A stretch of 30,184 nucleotides of DNA from Lachnospiraceae bacterium AM93-12TA. GTDB taxonomy: Bacteria > Bacillota > Clostridia > Lachnospirales > Lachnospiraceae. The stretch covers positions 1 to 30,184 of the forward strand of contig JAQERH010000035.1 in assembly GCA_027698105.1 (NCBI GenBank), in the 5' to 3' direction. The stretch's first letter is position 1, and each line of letters opens with the position of its first letter. This document shows, one piece after another, positions 14,224 through 23,467 of this stretch. The translations under genes and the position numbers were made by a program. The notes below the pieces were generated by a model that was not told the DNA's origin, did not search any database, and was given only the letters and a program-made list of their open reading frames with translations.

Positions 14224-14853
14224 TTATACCTGATTTCTCCCTCTTCTGGTAGCCCTCATTTTCACGGCGCAGAATATCACAGCCGCCAGGGTGCTCACGC
14301 CTGTGGCCAGAAGAGCGGGACCTGTCACAGCTGCCGGATTGGCAGATCCGTACTGGGATCGGTAAGCAATCATAGTCATGGGAATCAGCTGCAGGGAAGA
14401 GATATTGACAATCAGAAAGGCGCACATTTCATCATTGGCAGTGCCCTTTTTCACTGCGAGGCTGTCCTTTTTTCTGCGCCGCTCCTCCTCCAGAGTCTCC
14501 AGTTCTGCCATGGCTTTCAGCCCTGCCGGTGTGGCGGCCCAGCCAAGCCCCAGAAGATTGGCCGTCACATTGGCACAGATAGACTCTAAAGCCGGATGTC
14601 CTCTGGGAATACGGGGAAACAGTACATGGAGAAGCGGATACATTTTCCCTGCCAGAGCCTCCATCAGGCCCGACCTTCTCCCGATTTCCAGAACTCCCGT
14701 CCAGAAAGACATGACGCCCAGCATGGTAATTCCCAATGTCACCGCCTCCCTGGCCGCTTCCAGGGCGCCGTTTGTCACCTCTGAAAGAGTTCCGTGAAAT
14801 GCTCCCCATATCAGTCCTGCTGCCATCATAGCAGCCCACAGAATATTCAACAA
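14224..14853 (-). CDS. spmA: Spore maturation protein A
   Basis: A 209-residue membrane protein of the SpmA/nucleoside-recognition family, the partner of SpmB in spore-core dehydration. It has the family start (MLNILWAAMMAAGLIWGAF), GALEAAREAVTLGI, MSFWTGVLEIGRRSG, and the conserved NVTANLLGLGWAATPAGL. A basic insert (EEERRRKKDSLAVKK) precedes the last membrane segments. The start appears to be TTG at 14853 (or the next codon, TTG at 14850). The Shine-Dalgarno AGGTGGG (14866-14860) lies inside the right arm of the fatty acid operon terminator. The N-terminus matches SpmA well, so a downstream start is unlikely. Confidence 0.9.
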   Translation of the reverse strand: MLNILWAAMMAAGLIWGAFHGTLSEVTNGALEAAREAVTLGITMLGVMSFWTGVLEIGRRSGLMEALAGKMYPLLHVLFPRIPRGHPALESICANVTANLLGLGWAATPAGLKAMAELETLEEERRRKKDSLAVKKGTANDEMCAFLIVNISSLQLIPMTMIAYRSQYGSANPAAVTGPALLATGVSTLAAVIFCAVKMRATRRGRNQV

Positions 14854-14895
14854 AAAAATCCCACCTTTCTGGCAAACCTTATGCCGGAAAGGCGG
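14852..14895 (-). terminator. Terminator at the end of the fatty acid operon
   Basis: A 13-base inverted repeat with one or two mismatches (14883-14895 with 14861-14873) and a 9-base loop, followed on the minus strand by seven T residues (14858-14852). It begins 15 bases past the stop of the last operon gene. Its right arm and T-run contain the Shine-Dalgarno and TTG start of spmA. Confidence 0.8.
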
Positions 14896-14909
14896 GAAAT
14901 AGAACCTAT

Positions 14910-16010
14910 CTAAGCGCCGCAGCAGAGGTCTTTCATAACCTCTTCTACAGTCTCAATTTTCTCAGCTCTGCAGGCATTGCTTCCGCAGAAGATTAAGGCA
15001 TGATCCTCATCTCCCTGGGCTGCGTTAATGAGAGCCTGTGTAATGCAGTAAGGAGTTGTCGCCGGATCACACTGTTCCAGGCACCGGAAACACCGTGTGA
15101 CCTTCTCTCCCTCTGCTGTCATCTTTTTGAGGAACGGATTCATAACTGCCCGCCCCGGCATTCCTACCGGGCTCTTGGTAATTACGATATCCTCTTCCCT
15201 AGCCTTGATGTACGCCTGCTTATAGACTAACGGCGCGTCGCACTCCTCTGTGGTCACAAATCTGGTTCCTACCTGTACTCCGTCTGCCCCCAGATCCTCG
15301 ATGCAGTGGCGGACATCCTCATGGGTGTAAATGCCTCCTGCCGTTACCACCGGAATCTCCTTGCCGTATTTTTCCCCATACTCTTTTACAAGAGCAATGA
15401 TTCCCTTTACTTCTTCCTCGTATTCAGCCTTGTGATAGGTCTTTGATACCTGTTCCGTATCTGCTCCCAGCTCTGTCAGCTGCTCCCTGGAAAAGCCCAG
15501 ATGGCCTCCTGCTAACGGTCCTTCTATCACAACTAAATCAGGCGCAGTTTTATAATTTCTGTCCCAGAGCCTGCAGATTACCTTTGCCGACTTTACAGTG
15601 GACACAATCGGGGCAATCTTCGTAGCTGTCCCCTTCACGTACTCCGGCAGATTAACCGGAAGACCTGCACCGGAGATAATAATATCCGCACCGATTTTTA
15701 CAGCTGTCTTTACATACTCCACATAATTTTTTGTGGCAACCATAATATTAAAGCCTAAAATTCCGCCCGGCGCTGTCTCTCTGGCCTTTTTAAGCTCTGT
15801 CTCCATGGCCTTTAAATTGGCCTCCTGGGCATTTTTATAAAAGTCCGGATCTCTAAATCCAATCTGAGCTGTGGAAATAATTCCCACTCCCCCTGCCTTT
15901 GCTACAGCTCCTGCCAGGGATGAAAGGCTGATGCCAACTCCCATGCCTCCCTGGATAATCGGAAGGCTGGCTGTCAGATTTCCTATTTTCAGCGGTTTAA
16001 ATCGATTCAT
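14910..16010 (-). CDS. Nitronate monooxygenase-family / FabK-like FMN oxidoreductase
   Basis: A 366-residue flavoprotein of the 2-nitropropane dioxygenase/FabK TIM-barrel superfamily. Visible features are LPIIQGGMGVGISLSSLAGAV at the start, IISGAGLPVNLPEY, GPLAGGHLGFS (histidine in the catalytic position), PVVTAGGIYTHEDV and DGVQVGTRFV for phosphate binding. Compared with FabK it has an added Cys-rich segment near the C-terminus (CFRCLEQCD...YC) that could bind metal or form disulfides. It is last in the fatty acid operon, 44 bases after accDA and directly before the terminator. It could oxidise nitronates, act as a second enoyl reductase or do something else; position alone suggests lipid metabolism. 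Confidence 0.8.
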   Translation of the reverse strand: MNRFKPLKIGNLTASLPIIQGGMGVGISLSSLAGAVAKAGGVGIISTAQIGFRDPDFYKNAQEANLKAMETELKKARETAPGGILGFNIMVATKNYVEYVKTAVKIGADIIISGAGLPVNLPEYVKGTATKIAPIVSTVKSAKVICRLWDRNYKTAPDLVVIEGPLAGGHLGFSREQLTELGADTEQVSKTYHKAEYEEEVKGIIALVKEYGEKYGKEIPVVTAGGIYTHEDVRHCIEDLGADGVQVGTRFVTTEECDAPLVYKQAYIKAREEDIVITKSPVGMPGRAVMNPFLKKMTAEGEKVTRCFRCLEQCDPATTPYCITQALINAAQGDEDHALIFCGSNACRAEKIETVEEVMKDLCCGA

Positions 16011-16054
16011 CCTCGTTCTCCTACTCTTTCTGGTGTTGGTGTCAAACAGCCTGG

Positions 16055-17950
16055 TTAAAAGGCACGGAATCTGTCATACCGCTGGCAGACAGCTTCCTCC
16101 CTCGTCATCTCTCTGAAGCGCAGGAAAAACTCTTCCAGCCTCCAGTCCAGTCCGCGGCAGATCTGTTCCTTGTTAGCCTTAGTTGCCGGCTCCGGCTCCG
16201 GAATAATGCACTCAATCAGTCCCAGTTCATAAAGATCCTTTGCAGTCATCTTCATTACCTTGGCTGCGTCGCTGGCCTTCTTTCCGTCCTTCCAGAGAAT
16301 TGCTGCAAATCCTTCCGGAGAAAGCACTGAGTACACGGCATTCTCCATCATCCAGACCTCGTTTCCTACAGCCATGGCCAGAGCGCCTCCGCTTCCTCCC
16401 TCACCTACGACGATGGAAAGGGCCGGAACCGTCAGATTAGAAGCCTCGAACAGATTTCTGGCAATGGCCTCTCCCTGTCCTCTCTCCTCTGCCTCAATAC
16501 CTGGGAACGCTCCCGGAGTATCCACAAAGCAGATAATCGGACGGCCAAACTTCTCTGCCTGCTTCATCAGCCTCAGAGCCTTTCTGTATCCTTCAGGATT
16601 CGGCATTCCAAAATTTCTCTTCAGATTATCCTTCGTGCTCTTTCCCTTTTCCTGGGCGATCACCGTAACCGGCATTCCATGCCAGGAAGCAATCCCCCCG
16701 ATAATCGCTCCGTCATCCCCAAAATACCGGTCTCCATGAAGCTCAATAAAATTGTCAAACAGCTCCTCCACATAATCGCTGGAGATCAGTCTGTCCTCGC
16801 TTCTGGAAATGAGAACTGTATCCCAGGCACTCAGCTGGCGGTTTGAAATATCCTCAAATTCCTTCTCAGAAGTGCGTTTAATCACAGCGCTCTTTCTCTC
16901 AAAGGTCTTCTCCACAGCGGCCAGAAGCTCTGCCTCCTCTTCTTTTCCAAGGGATTCTCCATTGGAGAGAATCGGGAATCTGAGGCCTGCTCCTCCCGGA
17001 CAGGTTTCCGTTCCAGCTGTGCCTGCCGCCGCATGGGCCCTGCGTCCCTCTCCTTTATAGTTCCACTGATTTCTGCTGGAATGGAAACGCAGAAGATAGG
17101 ATAAGGTATCCTTCATTTCCGGACGCTCCACAATCAGATCCACAAAGCCATGCTCCTGCTGGAATTCCGCTCTCTGGAAGCCTTCCGGAAGCTTCTGACG
17201 GATGGTCTGCTCAATCACTCGCTGTCCGGCAAATCCAATCAGCGCCTTAGGCTCTGCGATAATAATATCTCCTAACATAGCGAAGCTGGCTGTCACACCT
17301 CCTGTGGTGGGATCAGTCAGAACACTGATATATAAAAGTCCTGCATCACTATGGCGTTTTAAAGCTGCCGAGGTCTTCTCCATCTGCATCAGGGAAACCA
17401 GCCCCTCCTGCATTCTGGCTCCTCCGGAACAGGCAAAAATAATGATTGGAAGCCTTAAAGCCGTAGCCCTCTCTACTGCTCTGGCAATCTTTTCACCTAC
17501 ATTATGACCCATGCTGCTCATTAAGAAGCGGGAGTCACAGACAGCAATCGCCGTCTTCTGTCCGTGGATGGTTCCCCGGCCAGTTACAACTGCCTCGTTC
17601 AGATTTGTCTTTTCCTGAACCGCCTGAACCTTTTTTTCATATCCAGGGAAATTCAAGGGATTGATAAACTCCATCTCCCTGTCCCACTCTTCAAAGGAAC
17701 CGCTGTCAATGGTCATCTCGATTCTTCTGTATGCGTGGACGCGGAAGTAGCCGTCGCACTTAGGGCAGATGTAATAATTGTTTCTCACATCCTCTGTGTA
17801 AATCGGACGGCCGCACTTGTTGCACTTGCGCCAGAGGCCCTGGGGGATATTCGGCTGTCCCTCATTTACAGCCGTCTCCCTCTCCTCAGGAGCCTTTTTA
17901 TGTTTTGTATCAATCAAGGTATATGTCTTTTTAAACATATCTTTCAGCAT
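16055..17950 (-). CDS. accDA: Acetyl-CoA carboxylase carboxyltransferase, beta-alpha fusion (AccD-AccA)
   Basis: Transfers CO2 from carboxybiotin on AccB to acetyl-CoA, giving malonyl-CoA. Both carboxyltransferase subunits are joined in one 631-residue chain. Residues 1-285 are AccD: a zinc ribbon (C43-x2-C46, C62-x2-C65), SGGARMQEG and [13 protein letters not shown] Gly/Ala-rich linker (about 290-340) leads to Acc[37 protein letters not shown] and [10 protein letters not shown]. Normally these are two genes. The ATG at 17950 is chosen because GGGAG lies 8 or 9 bases upstream; a GTG at 17980 is open but lacks a site. No stop or frameshift interrupts the fusion. Confidence 0.93.
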   Translation of the reverse strand: MLKDMFKKTYTLIDTKHKKAPEERETAVNEGQPNIPQGLWRKCNKCGRPIYTEDVRNNYYICPKCDGYFRVHAYRRIEMTIDSGSFEEWDREMEFINPLNFPGYEKKVQAVQEKTNLNEAVVTGRGTIHGQKTAIAVCDSRFLMSSMGHNVGEKIARAVERATALRLPIIIFACSGGARMQEGLVSLMQMEKTSAALKRHSDAGLLYISVLTDPTTGGVTASFAMLGDIIIAEPKALIGFAGQRVIEQTIRQKLPEGFQRAEFQQEHGFVDLIVERPEMKDTLSYLLRFHSSRNQWNYKGEGRRAHAAAGTAGTETCPGGAGLRFPILSNGESLGKEEEAELLAAVEKTFERKSAVIKRTSEKEFEDISNRQLSAWDTVLISRSEDRLISSDYVEELFDNFIELHGDRYFGDDGAIIGGIASWHGMPVTVIAQEKGKSTKDNLKRNFGMPNPEGYRKALRLMKQAEKFGRPIICFVDTPGAFPGIEAEERGQGEAIARNLFEASNLTVPALSIVVGEGGSGGALAMAVGNEVWMMENAVYSVLSPEGFAAILWKDGKKASDAAKVMKMTAKDLYELGLIECIIPEPEPATKANKEQICRGLDWRLEEFFLRFREMTREEAVCQRYDRFRAF

Positions 17951-18042
17951 ATAACACTCTCCCTTTCCCCGAATCCTCACCTCTGCTCAGACTGCACCGA
18001 ACGCTTAAACACAGGCAGAAGCATTTCCGTCAAAAGTCTCTC

Positions 18043-19395
18043 CTACTTACAGTAGGACGGGAATTCCTTCGGAATAAAATCCGTGTCAATGCTTCCCTTC
18101 TGGTAAGCTTCGCTGTTTAAAATCTCATACTGGAAATCCACATTTGTATCAATTCCCTCTATGACAATCTCCCCAAGGGCACTGCGCATCTTAGCCATAG
18201 CACCGTCCCTGTCACTGTCATAGGAAATCAGCTTTAAAAGCATGGAATCATAGTTTGGCGGAATCTTATATCCATTGTAAATATGGGTATCAATTCTGAT
18301 CCCCTTTCCGCCTGGCAGATGCAGCTCCGTAATGGTTCCGGGACTGGGCATAAAATGCTTTTCCGGATTCTCCGCATTGATTCTGCACTCAATAGCGTGT
18401 CCTCGGATTACCACGTCCTCCTGGGCAAAGCCAAGCGGCTCTCCCGCAGCAATCTTAATCTGCTCCTTAATCAGGTCGATACCTGTCACAGCCTCAGTTA
18501 CAGGATGCTCTACCTGAATTCTGGTATTCATCTCCATGAAGTAGAACTGCTTGTGCTTGTCTAAGAGAAATTCAATGGTTCCGGCGTTGACATATCCCAC
18601 CGCTCTGGCTGCCTTCACCGCTGTCTCTCCCATTTCTTTTCTAAGCTTTGGTGAAATAGCCGCAGACGGCGCCTCCTCAATCACCTTCTGGTGGCGTCTC
18701 TGGATGGAACAGTCTCTCTCTCCCAGATGAACCACGTGGCCATGGCTGTCTGCCAGAATCTGGAACTCAATATGGCGGGGCTGCTCAATGTACTTTTCAA
18801 TATACATGGTATCATCGGAAAAGCCCTTCACTGACTCCATCTGAGCCTGGTTAAAATTGGCCTCGAAGTCATCGGCGCTTCTGGAAATCCTCATACCCTT
18901 TCCGCCGCCGCCTGAGGATGCCTTGATCATAACAGGGAAACCGATATCCTCCGCCATTTTAAGACCGTCCTCCGGTGTGTAAACCGGTTCCTTGCTTCCT
19001 GGAACAACGGGAACTCCCGCTTCCATCATGGTCTTTCTGGCCTCGGACTTATTTCCCATCCGGTGAATAATCTCAGCAGACGGGCCGATAAAGCGGATAT
19101 TGCACTTCTCGCACAGATCCGCAAAGCGGGCATTTTCAGACAGGAAGCCGAATCCCGGATGGATGGCATCTGCTTTCATCGCCACTGTAGCGGAAATGAT
19201 CCTCTCCATGTCCAGATAGCTTTCACTGGAAGGAGCCGGACCGATGCAGATCGCCTCGTCTGCCAGAAGCGTATGGAGAGAATCACGATCCGCCTCTGAA
19301 TAGACAGCAACGGTTTTGATTCCCATTTCCCGGCAGGCCCGGATAATTCTCACCGCGATCTCGCCGCGGTTTGCAATTAAAATCTTGTTAAACAA
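18043..19395 (-). CDS. accC: Biotin carboxylase subunit of acetyl-CoA carboxylase
   Basis: Carboxylates the biotin on AccB using ATP and bicarbonate. About 450 residues with all parts of the family: ILIANRGEIAVRIIRACREMG at the N-terminus, HPGFGFLSENARFA, the ATP-grasp glycine loop KASSGGGGKGMRI, ERDCSIQRRHQKVIEEAP and the catalytic MNTRIQVEHPVTE. The TTG at 19395 is chosen because AGGTGA (19406-19401) is 5 bases upstream and the product then starts MFNKILIANRGE, as the family does; a GTG at 19404, directly after the fabZ stop, is the alternative. The gene therefore abuts fabZ and is probably coupled to it. Confidence 0.95.
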   Translation of the reverse strand: MFNKILIANRGEIAVRIIRACREMGIKTVAVYSEADRDSLHTLLADEAICIGPAPSSESYLDMERIISATVAMKADAIHPGFGFLSENARFADLCEKCNIRFIGPSAEIIHRMGNKSEARKTMMEAGVPVVPGSKEPVYTPEDGLKMAEDIGFPVMIKASSGGGGKGMRISRSADDFEANFNQAQMESVKGFSDDTMYIEKYIEQPRHIEFQILADSHGHVVHLGERDCSIQRRHQKVIEEAPSAAISPKLRKEMGETAVKAARAVGYVNAGTIEFLLDKHKQFYFMEMNTRIQVEHPVTEAVTGIDLIKEQIKIAAGEPLGFAQEDVVIRGHAIECRINAENPEKHFMPSPGTITELHLPGGKGIRIDTHIYNGYKIPPNYDSMLLKLISYDSDRDGAMAKMRSALGEIVIEGIDTNVDFQYEILNSEAYQKGSIDTDFIPKEFPSYCK

Positions 19396-19404
19396 ACTTG
19401 TCAC

Positions 19405-19827
19405 CTATCCAATCATAAATGTCAGCTCAGCGGAAACTGCCACTTTGCCGTCCACAGATGCCGTAGCGCTGCCGATTCCCACCGGGCCCTTTCTCTTAAT
19501 AATCTGGCACTCCAGCTTTAAACGGTCTCCCGGAACTACCTTTTTTCTGAACTTGGCGCTGTTAATTCCGCCGAAGTAGGCTACCTTTCCCTTGTTCTCC
19601 TCCTCGCTCAGGATGGCTACTGCGCCTACCTGCGCCAGGGCTTCCACAATCAGGACTCCCGGCATAACCGGCTCCTGAGGGAAATGACCTGTAAAAAACG
19701 GCTCGTTGTAGGTCACTGATTTATATCCTACCGCTCCCTCACCCGGGCGGATCTCCTCCACACAGTCGATGAGAAGAAACGGATGTCTGTGAGGGATAAT
19801 CTCCTGAATTTCCTTAATTCCCAGCAT
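19405..19827 (-). CDS. fabZ: 3-hydroxyacyl-ACP dehydratase FabZ
   Basis: Removes water from 3-hydroxyacyl-ACP to give trans-2-enoyl-ACP in each elongation cycle. A 140-residue hot-dog-fold protein, with the N-terminal [12 protein letters not shown] and the catalytic pair H48 (FFTGHFP) and E62 ([13 protein letters not shown]). Length is standard. It lies between accB and accC. No separate FabA or FabM is in the window, so how unsaturated chains are made cannot be told from here. Confidence 0.96.
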   Translation of the reverse strand: MLGIKEIQEIIPHRHPFLLIDCVEEIRPGEGAVGYKSVTYNEPFFTGHFPQEPVMPGVLIVEALAQVGAVAILSEEENKGKVAYFGGINSAKFRKKVVPGDRLKLECQIIKRKGPVGIGSATASVDGKVAVSAELTFMIG

Positions 19828-19852
19828 AGAAATACCTTTCCCTTTCTCCTGT

Positions 19853-20353
19853 TTATTTAATACGGAACAGCGGCTGGCCGTACTCTACGACCTCCTCGTC
19901 GTTTACAAGAATCGCCTCGATTACTCCGTCATACTCGCTCTCAATCTCATTCATCAGCTTCATAGCTTCAATAATGCCGAGAACCTGTCCCTTCTTCACA
20001 GTATCGCCTGTTTTTACAAACGGCTCTGAATCCGGTGACGGAGCTGCGTAGAAGGTTCCTACCAGCGGAGAATTCACTGTATTTCCGGAGGCAATGTCTC
20101 CGCTCTCTGCATGTTCTGCAGAGGCCGCTGTATTCTGCGCTTCGGAAGCGCCGAAAGCAGGAGCCGCTGGCTGAGCCATCACAGGAGCTGCAGACACTGG
20201 TGCAAAACCTGGCGCAGGAACAGCTGTCACAACCGTCTCTCTTTCCTTCTCTCTCTTTAAGGAGAGCTTTGTTCCGTTCTCCTCTAACACAAAGCTGGTC
20301 AGATTATTCTTAGAAACAGCTTCAATCAGCGTCACAATATCCTTAATTTCCAT
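19853..20353 (-). CDS. accB: Biotin carboxyl carrier protein of acetyl-CoA carboxylase
   Basis: Carries the biotin that shuttles between AccC and AccDA. The 166-residue protein has a short helical N-terminal region, an Ala/Pro-rich flexible linker (about 42-90) and a C-terminal biotinyl domain with [10 protein letters not shown], placing biotin on K132. [20 protein letters not shown] and [10 protein letters not shown] complete the domain. It lies 16 bases after fabF and 25 bases before fabZ. Confidence 0.95.
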   Translation of the reverse strand: MEIKDIVTLIEAVSKNNLTSFVLEENGTKLSLKREKERETVVTAVPAPGFAPVSAAPVMAQPAAPAFGASEAQNTAASAEHAESGDIASGNTVNSPLVGTFYAAPSPDSEPFVKTGDTVKKGQVLGIIEAMKLMNEIESEYDGVIEAILVNDEEVVEYGQPLFRIK

Positions 20354-20369
20354 CTCTGCCTCCTCTGAA

Positions 20370-21608
20370 TTAAGCCTCGAATTTCTTTACCACAAGGCTT
20401 GCGTTGTGTCCGCCAAAACCCAGGGAATTGGAAATTGCATAATTTACAGTTGTGTGGACGCCCTCTCCCTTGGTATAGTCCAGATCACACTCCGGCTCAG
20501 ACTCGGAAAGGCCAGAGGTTACATGAACATAGTCCTCCATAACAGACTTCACGCAGGCAATCAGTTCCACGCCGCCGGCAGCGCCTAACAGATGGCCTAC
20601 CATGGACTTTGTAGAATTAACCTTTACCTTGTAAGCGTGATCGCCTAAAGCCAGTTTGATGGCCTTTGTCTCAAATAAGTCGTTGTGGTGGGTGCTGGTT
20701 CCATGGGCATTTACATAATCAATCTGCTCTGGCGTAATGCCGGCGTCCTTAATTGCATACTCCATGGCCTTGGCAGCGCCGCTTCCGTCCTCAGCCGGGG
20801 AAGTAATATGGTAGGCGTCACAGGTTGCGCCGTATCCTGCCAGCTCTGCTAAAATCACAGCACCTCTCTTCTGGGCGTGCTCTAAAGACTCTAACACAAC
20901 CACTCCTGCTCCCTCGCCCATCACGAAGCCGTCTCTGTCCTTGTCAAACGGACGGGAACAGGTAGCTGGATCTGTATTAGTGGAAAGAGCTGTCAGGGCT
21001 GTAAAGCCTGCTACTCCAAGGCCAGTAATGCTGGCCTCTGTACCTCCTGCAACCATAACCTCAGCCTCTCCGCACTGAATAGCACGGAAAGCCTCTCCGA
21101 TGGAGTGGGTTCCTGTGGCGCAGGCAGTTACTACGTTAATGCACTTGCCCTTTAAGCCGTACTGGATGGATACATTTCCTGCTGCCATGTTGCAGATCAT
21201 CATGGGAACAAGAAGCGGGTTAATGCGTCCCGGTCCCTTTTCCAGCATCTTCTTGTGCTCTCTTTCCATAGCTCCAAGGCTTCCGATTCCGGATCCAACG
21301 CTGACGCCGACACGGAATGGATCCTCTTTCTCCATATCAATGCCTGCCTGAGCCAGAGCCTGTCCTGCTGCCGCTACTGCAAACTGGGAAAACGGCTCCA
21401 TTCTTCTGGCTGTCTTCGGATCCATGTACTGCTTCGCATCGAAATCCTTCACCTGTGCTGCCAGCTTTACCTTATAATCAGTTGTATCAAAATATGTAAT
21501 CTCGCCAAAGCCTCTCTTATTCTCTTTCAGAGAATTCCAGAAAGTTTCCACATCATTTCCGATTGGGCTGATCACGCCCATACCGGTAATCACTACTCTG
21601 TTTGCCAT
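20370..21608 (-). CDS. fabF: 3-oxoacyl-ACP synthase II (FabF)
   Basis: Condenses malonyl-ACP with a growing acyl-ACP. The 412-residue thiolase-fold enzyme has the catalytic triad C163 (VVTACATGTHS), H302 (NAHGTSTHHND) and H339 (SMVGHLLGAAGG), with K334 nearby. Length and the glycine-rich C-terminal NSLGFGGHNASLV are typical. No FabB or second FabF is present in the window. It starts 10 bases after the fabG stop. Confidence 0.97.
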   Translation of the reverse strand: MANRVVITGMGVISPIGNDVETFWNSLKENKRGFGEITYFDTTDYKVKLAAQVKDFDAKQYMDPKTARRMEPFSQFAVAAAGQALAQAGIDMEKEDPFRVGVSVGSGIGSLGAMEREHKKMLEKGPGRINPLLVPMMICNMAAGNVSIQYGLKGKCINVVTACATGTHSIGEAFRAIQCGEAEVMVAGGTEASITGLGVAGFTALTALSTNTDPATCSRPFDKDRDGFVMGEGAGVVVLESLEHAQKRGAVILAELAGYGATCDAYHITSPAEDGSGAAKAMEYAIKDAGITPEQIDYVNAHGTSTHHNDLFETKAIKLALGDHAYKVKVNSTKSMVGHLLGAAGGVELIACVKSVMEDYVHVTSGLSESEPECDLDYTKGEGVHTTVNYAISNSLGFGGHNASLVVKKFEA

Positions 21609-21618
21609 ATATTACCTC

Positions 21619-22362
21619 CTACATTGCCATGCCGCCATCTACATTGATGACCTGGCCTGTGATGTATCCTGCCTGATCAGAAGCTAAAAATGCAGCCAGA
21701 TTTGCCACATCTTCCGTCTTTCCGAATTTTTTCATAGGAATCTGATCTCCCATGGCCTTTTTTACGTCCTCTGGGAGAACTGCCGTCATTTCCGTGTCAA
21801 TAAAGCCCGGAGCAATCGCATTTACTGTAATGCCGCGGCTTCCCAGCTCCCTGGCCACAGACTTGGTCAGTCCGATTACGCCTGCCTTAGACGCGCAGTA
21901 ATTGGCCTGTCCTGCATTTCCCATAACGCCGGAAACGGAGGAAATATTGATGATGCGGCCTCCTTTCTGCTTTAACATCTGCCTGGAAATGTGCTTAATG
22001 CAGTTAAAGGTTCCCTTTAAGTTGGTATCCAGAACTGCATCGTACTCCTCCTCATTCATCTTCATGAGCAGGTTATCCTTTGTGATGCCTGCATTGTTTA
22101 CCAGAATATCGATTCTCTTATATCTGGCAATCAGGTCCTTCATCATCTCTTCTGTCTTTGCGTAGTCGGAAACGCTGCACTGAACGGCCTCGGCGGTTCC
22201 GCCTGCCTCGGTGATCTCCTTCACCACTTCCTCTGCCTTTGCAGCGGAGCCATTGTAGTTTACGATAACCACTGCGCCTTCCTTAGCCAGAGTCAGGGCG
22301 ACCTGACGGCCAATTCCGCGGCTTGCTCCGGTTACCAGTGCAATTTTGCCTTCCAATAACAT
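21619..22362 (-). CDS. fabG: 3-oxoacyl-ACP reductase FabG
   Basis: NADPH-dependent reduction of 3-oxoacyl-ACP. A 247-residue short-chain dehydrogenase with the cofactor loop TGASRGIG (11-18), NNAG (89-92) and the catalytic set S142 (INISSVSG), Y155 and K159 (NYCASKAG). The ATG at 22362 is chosen because AGGAAAGG lies about 10 bases upstream and the product then has the exact family length; an open extension to 22443 adds unrelated sequence. Its 5' flank contains alternative hairpins described separately. Confidence 0.97.
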   Translation of the reverse strand: MLLEGKIALVTGASRGIGRQVALTLAKEGAVVIVNYNGSAAKAEEVVKEITEAGGTAEAVQCSVSDYAKTEEMMKDLIARYKRIDILVNNAGITKDNLLMKMNEEEYDAVLDTNLKGTFNCIKHISRQMLKQKGGRIINISSVSGVMGNAGQANYCASKAGVIGLTKSVARELGSRGITVNAIAPGFIDTEMTAVLPEDVKKAMGDQIPMKKFGKTEDVANLAAFLASDQAGYITGQVINVDGGMAM

Positions 22363-22380
22363 ACTTTTACAACCTTTCCT

Positions 22381-22438
22381 CGGAATTTCTTCCGGTATGC
22401 CTGAGGGTAAAAGGGACGCGGCATACTGCTTCCGCGTC
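22381..22438 (-). promoter_or_regulatory. Alternative hairpins in the fabD-fabG spacer
   Basis: The 88-base gap before fabG can fold two ways. Stem A pairs GACGCGG (22415-22421) with CCGCGTC (22432-22438) and is followed by CCTTTTA. Stem B pairs GTATGCC (22395-22401) with GGCATAC (22420-22426). They share bases 22420-22421 and cannot form together in full. A third stem, CGGAA/TTCCG (22381-22394), lies just before the fabG ribosome-binding site. The repeats are exact; any role in processing, attenuation or translation is speculative. Confidence 0.45.
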
Positions 22439-22450
22439 TCCATTCTGAGC

Positions 22451-23368
22451 CTACAGCTCCTTTACCTTCTCAATATCTTCCAGTTTCTCTATATTAATCA
22501 CGCGAACGCTTCTATCTATCTTCTTCATAAATCCAGCCAGTGTCTTTCCAGGCCCGATTTCAATAAATGTATCCACTCCGTCGGCCAGCATCATTCTCAT
22601 GGTCTGCTCCCAGCGCACGGAGGAGGACACCTGTCTCTCCAAGAGAGGCTTTACATCTTCTGCCTCTGTCACATACTCTGCTGTTACATTGGCAGCGTAA
22701 GGAATCGCCGGTTTATGAATCTCAACTGTGTCAAGAACTTTTCCCAGCTTCTCTCCTGCCTCTGTCAGCATCTTAGAGTGGAACGGTCCGCTGACATTTA
22801 ACGGGAGCACCCGTTTTGCCCCTGCTTCTTTCAGCTTATCTGCCGCCTCGTCCACTGCCTCTTTCTTTCCGGAAATTACAATCTGTCCCGGGCAGTTATA
22901 ATTGGCAATCTGAACGCCTTCTATCGGCGCAATTACCTTTTCAATCTCCTCTGCATCCATCGCAAGTACGGCAGCCATAGCTCCGATTCCTGCCGGAACT
23001 GCCTCCTGCATCAGGATTCCCCTTTCACGTACTGTGCGGATCGCATCCTCCACAGACATCACGCCTGCCGCTGCCATTGCCGGATATTCACCCAGACTGA
23101 GTCCTGCCGCTGCATCAGGCTTGATTCCCGTCTGCTCCATGAGAACCTTCATCATGGCAAGGCTGGCTGTAACCATGGCCGGCTGTGTGTATTCTGTAAT
23201 GTCCAGTCTGTCATTTTTCTCAAAGCAAAGCTCAGGCATGGAAAATCCGAGAATCTCGGATGCTGTGTCAAACACCTTTCTTCCTGTCTCTGTCTGCTCG
23301 TAGAAATCCTGGCCCATACCGCATACCTGTGCGCCCTGGCCTGGGAAAATAAATGCAATTCTGCTCAT
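22451..23368 (-). CDS. fabD: Malonyl-CoA:ACP transacylase FabD
   Basis: Moves malonyl groups from CoA to ACP. A 305-residue enzyme with FIFPGQGAQ at the start, the nucleophile elbow GLSLGEY (S91), the arginine in [10 protein letters not shown] that holds the malonyl carboxylate, and the catalytic H197 in VSGPFHSKM. Length is standard. It lies about 100 bases after fabK, a gap containing a GC-rich hairpin, and 88 bases before fabG. Confidence 0.96.
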   Translation of the reverse strand: MSRIAFIFPGQGAQVCGMGQDFYEQTETGRKVFDTASEILGFSMPELCFEKNDRLDITEYTQPAMVTASLAMMKVLMEQTGIKPDAAAGLSLGEYPAMAAAGVMSVEDAIRTVRERGILMQEAVPAGIGAMAAVLAMDAEEIEKVIAPIEGVQIANYNCPGQIVISGKKEAVDEAADKLKEAGAKRVLPLNVSGPFHSKMLTEAGEKLGKVLDTVEIHKPAIPYAANVTAEYVTEAEDVKPLLERQVSSSVRWEQTMRMMLADGVDTFIEIGPGKTLAGFMKKIDRSVRVINIEKLEDIEKVKEL

Positions 23369-23397
23369 AGCGCTGCTCCTTTTTATTCCTATGGAAA

Positions 23398-23432
23398 CGG
23401 CCCGCCTGCCGTCAGTCTATGCACACGGGCCG
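23398..23432 (-). other. GC-rich hairpin in the fabK-fabD spacer
   Basis: A perfect 7-bp inverted repeat (CGGCCCG 23398-23404 with CGGGCCG 23426-23432) lies in the 99-base gap between fabK and fabD. On the minus strand it is followed by TTTCC, which is too short a T-run for efficient termination. It may stabilise or delimit mRNA segments of the operon; this is inferred from position only. Confidence 0.4.
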
Positions 23433-23467
23433 ATCCTCTATTCTCCGGTGTCCGGGCAGCTCCCCTT

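Noticed and set aside
22363..22443. N-terminal extension of fabG
   Set aside because: FabG proteins begin at the position encoded at 22362, and the extension covers the hairpin spacer with no fitting start.
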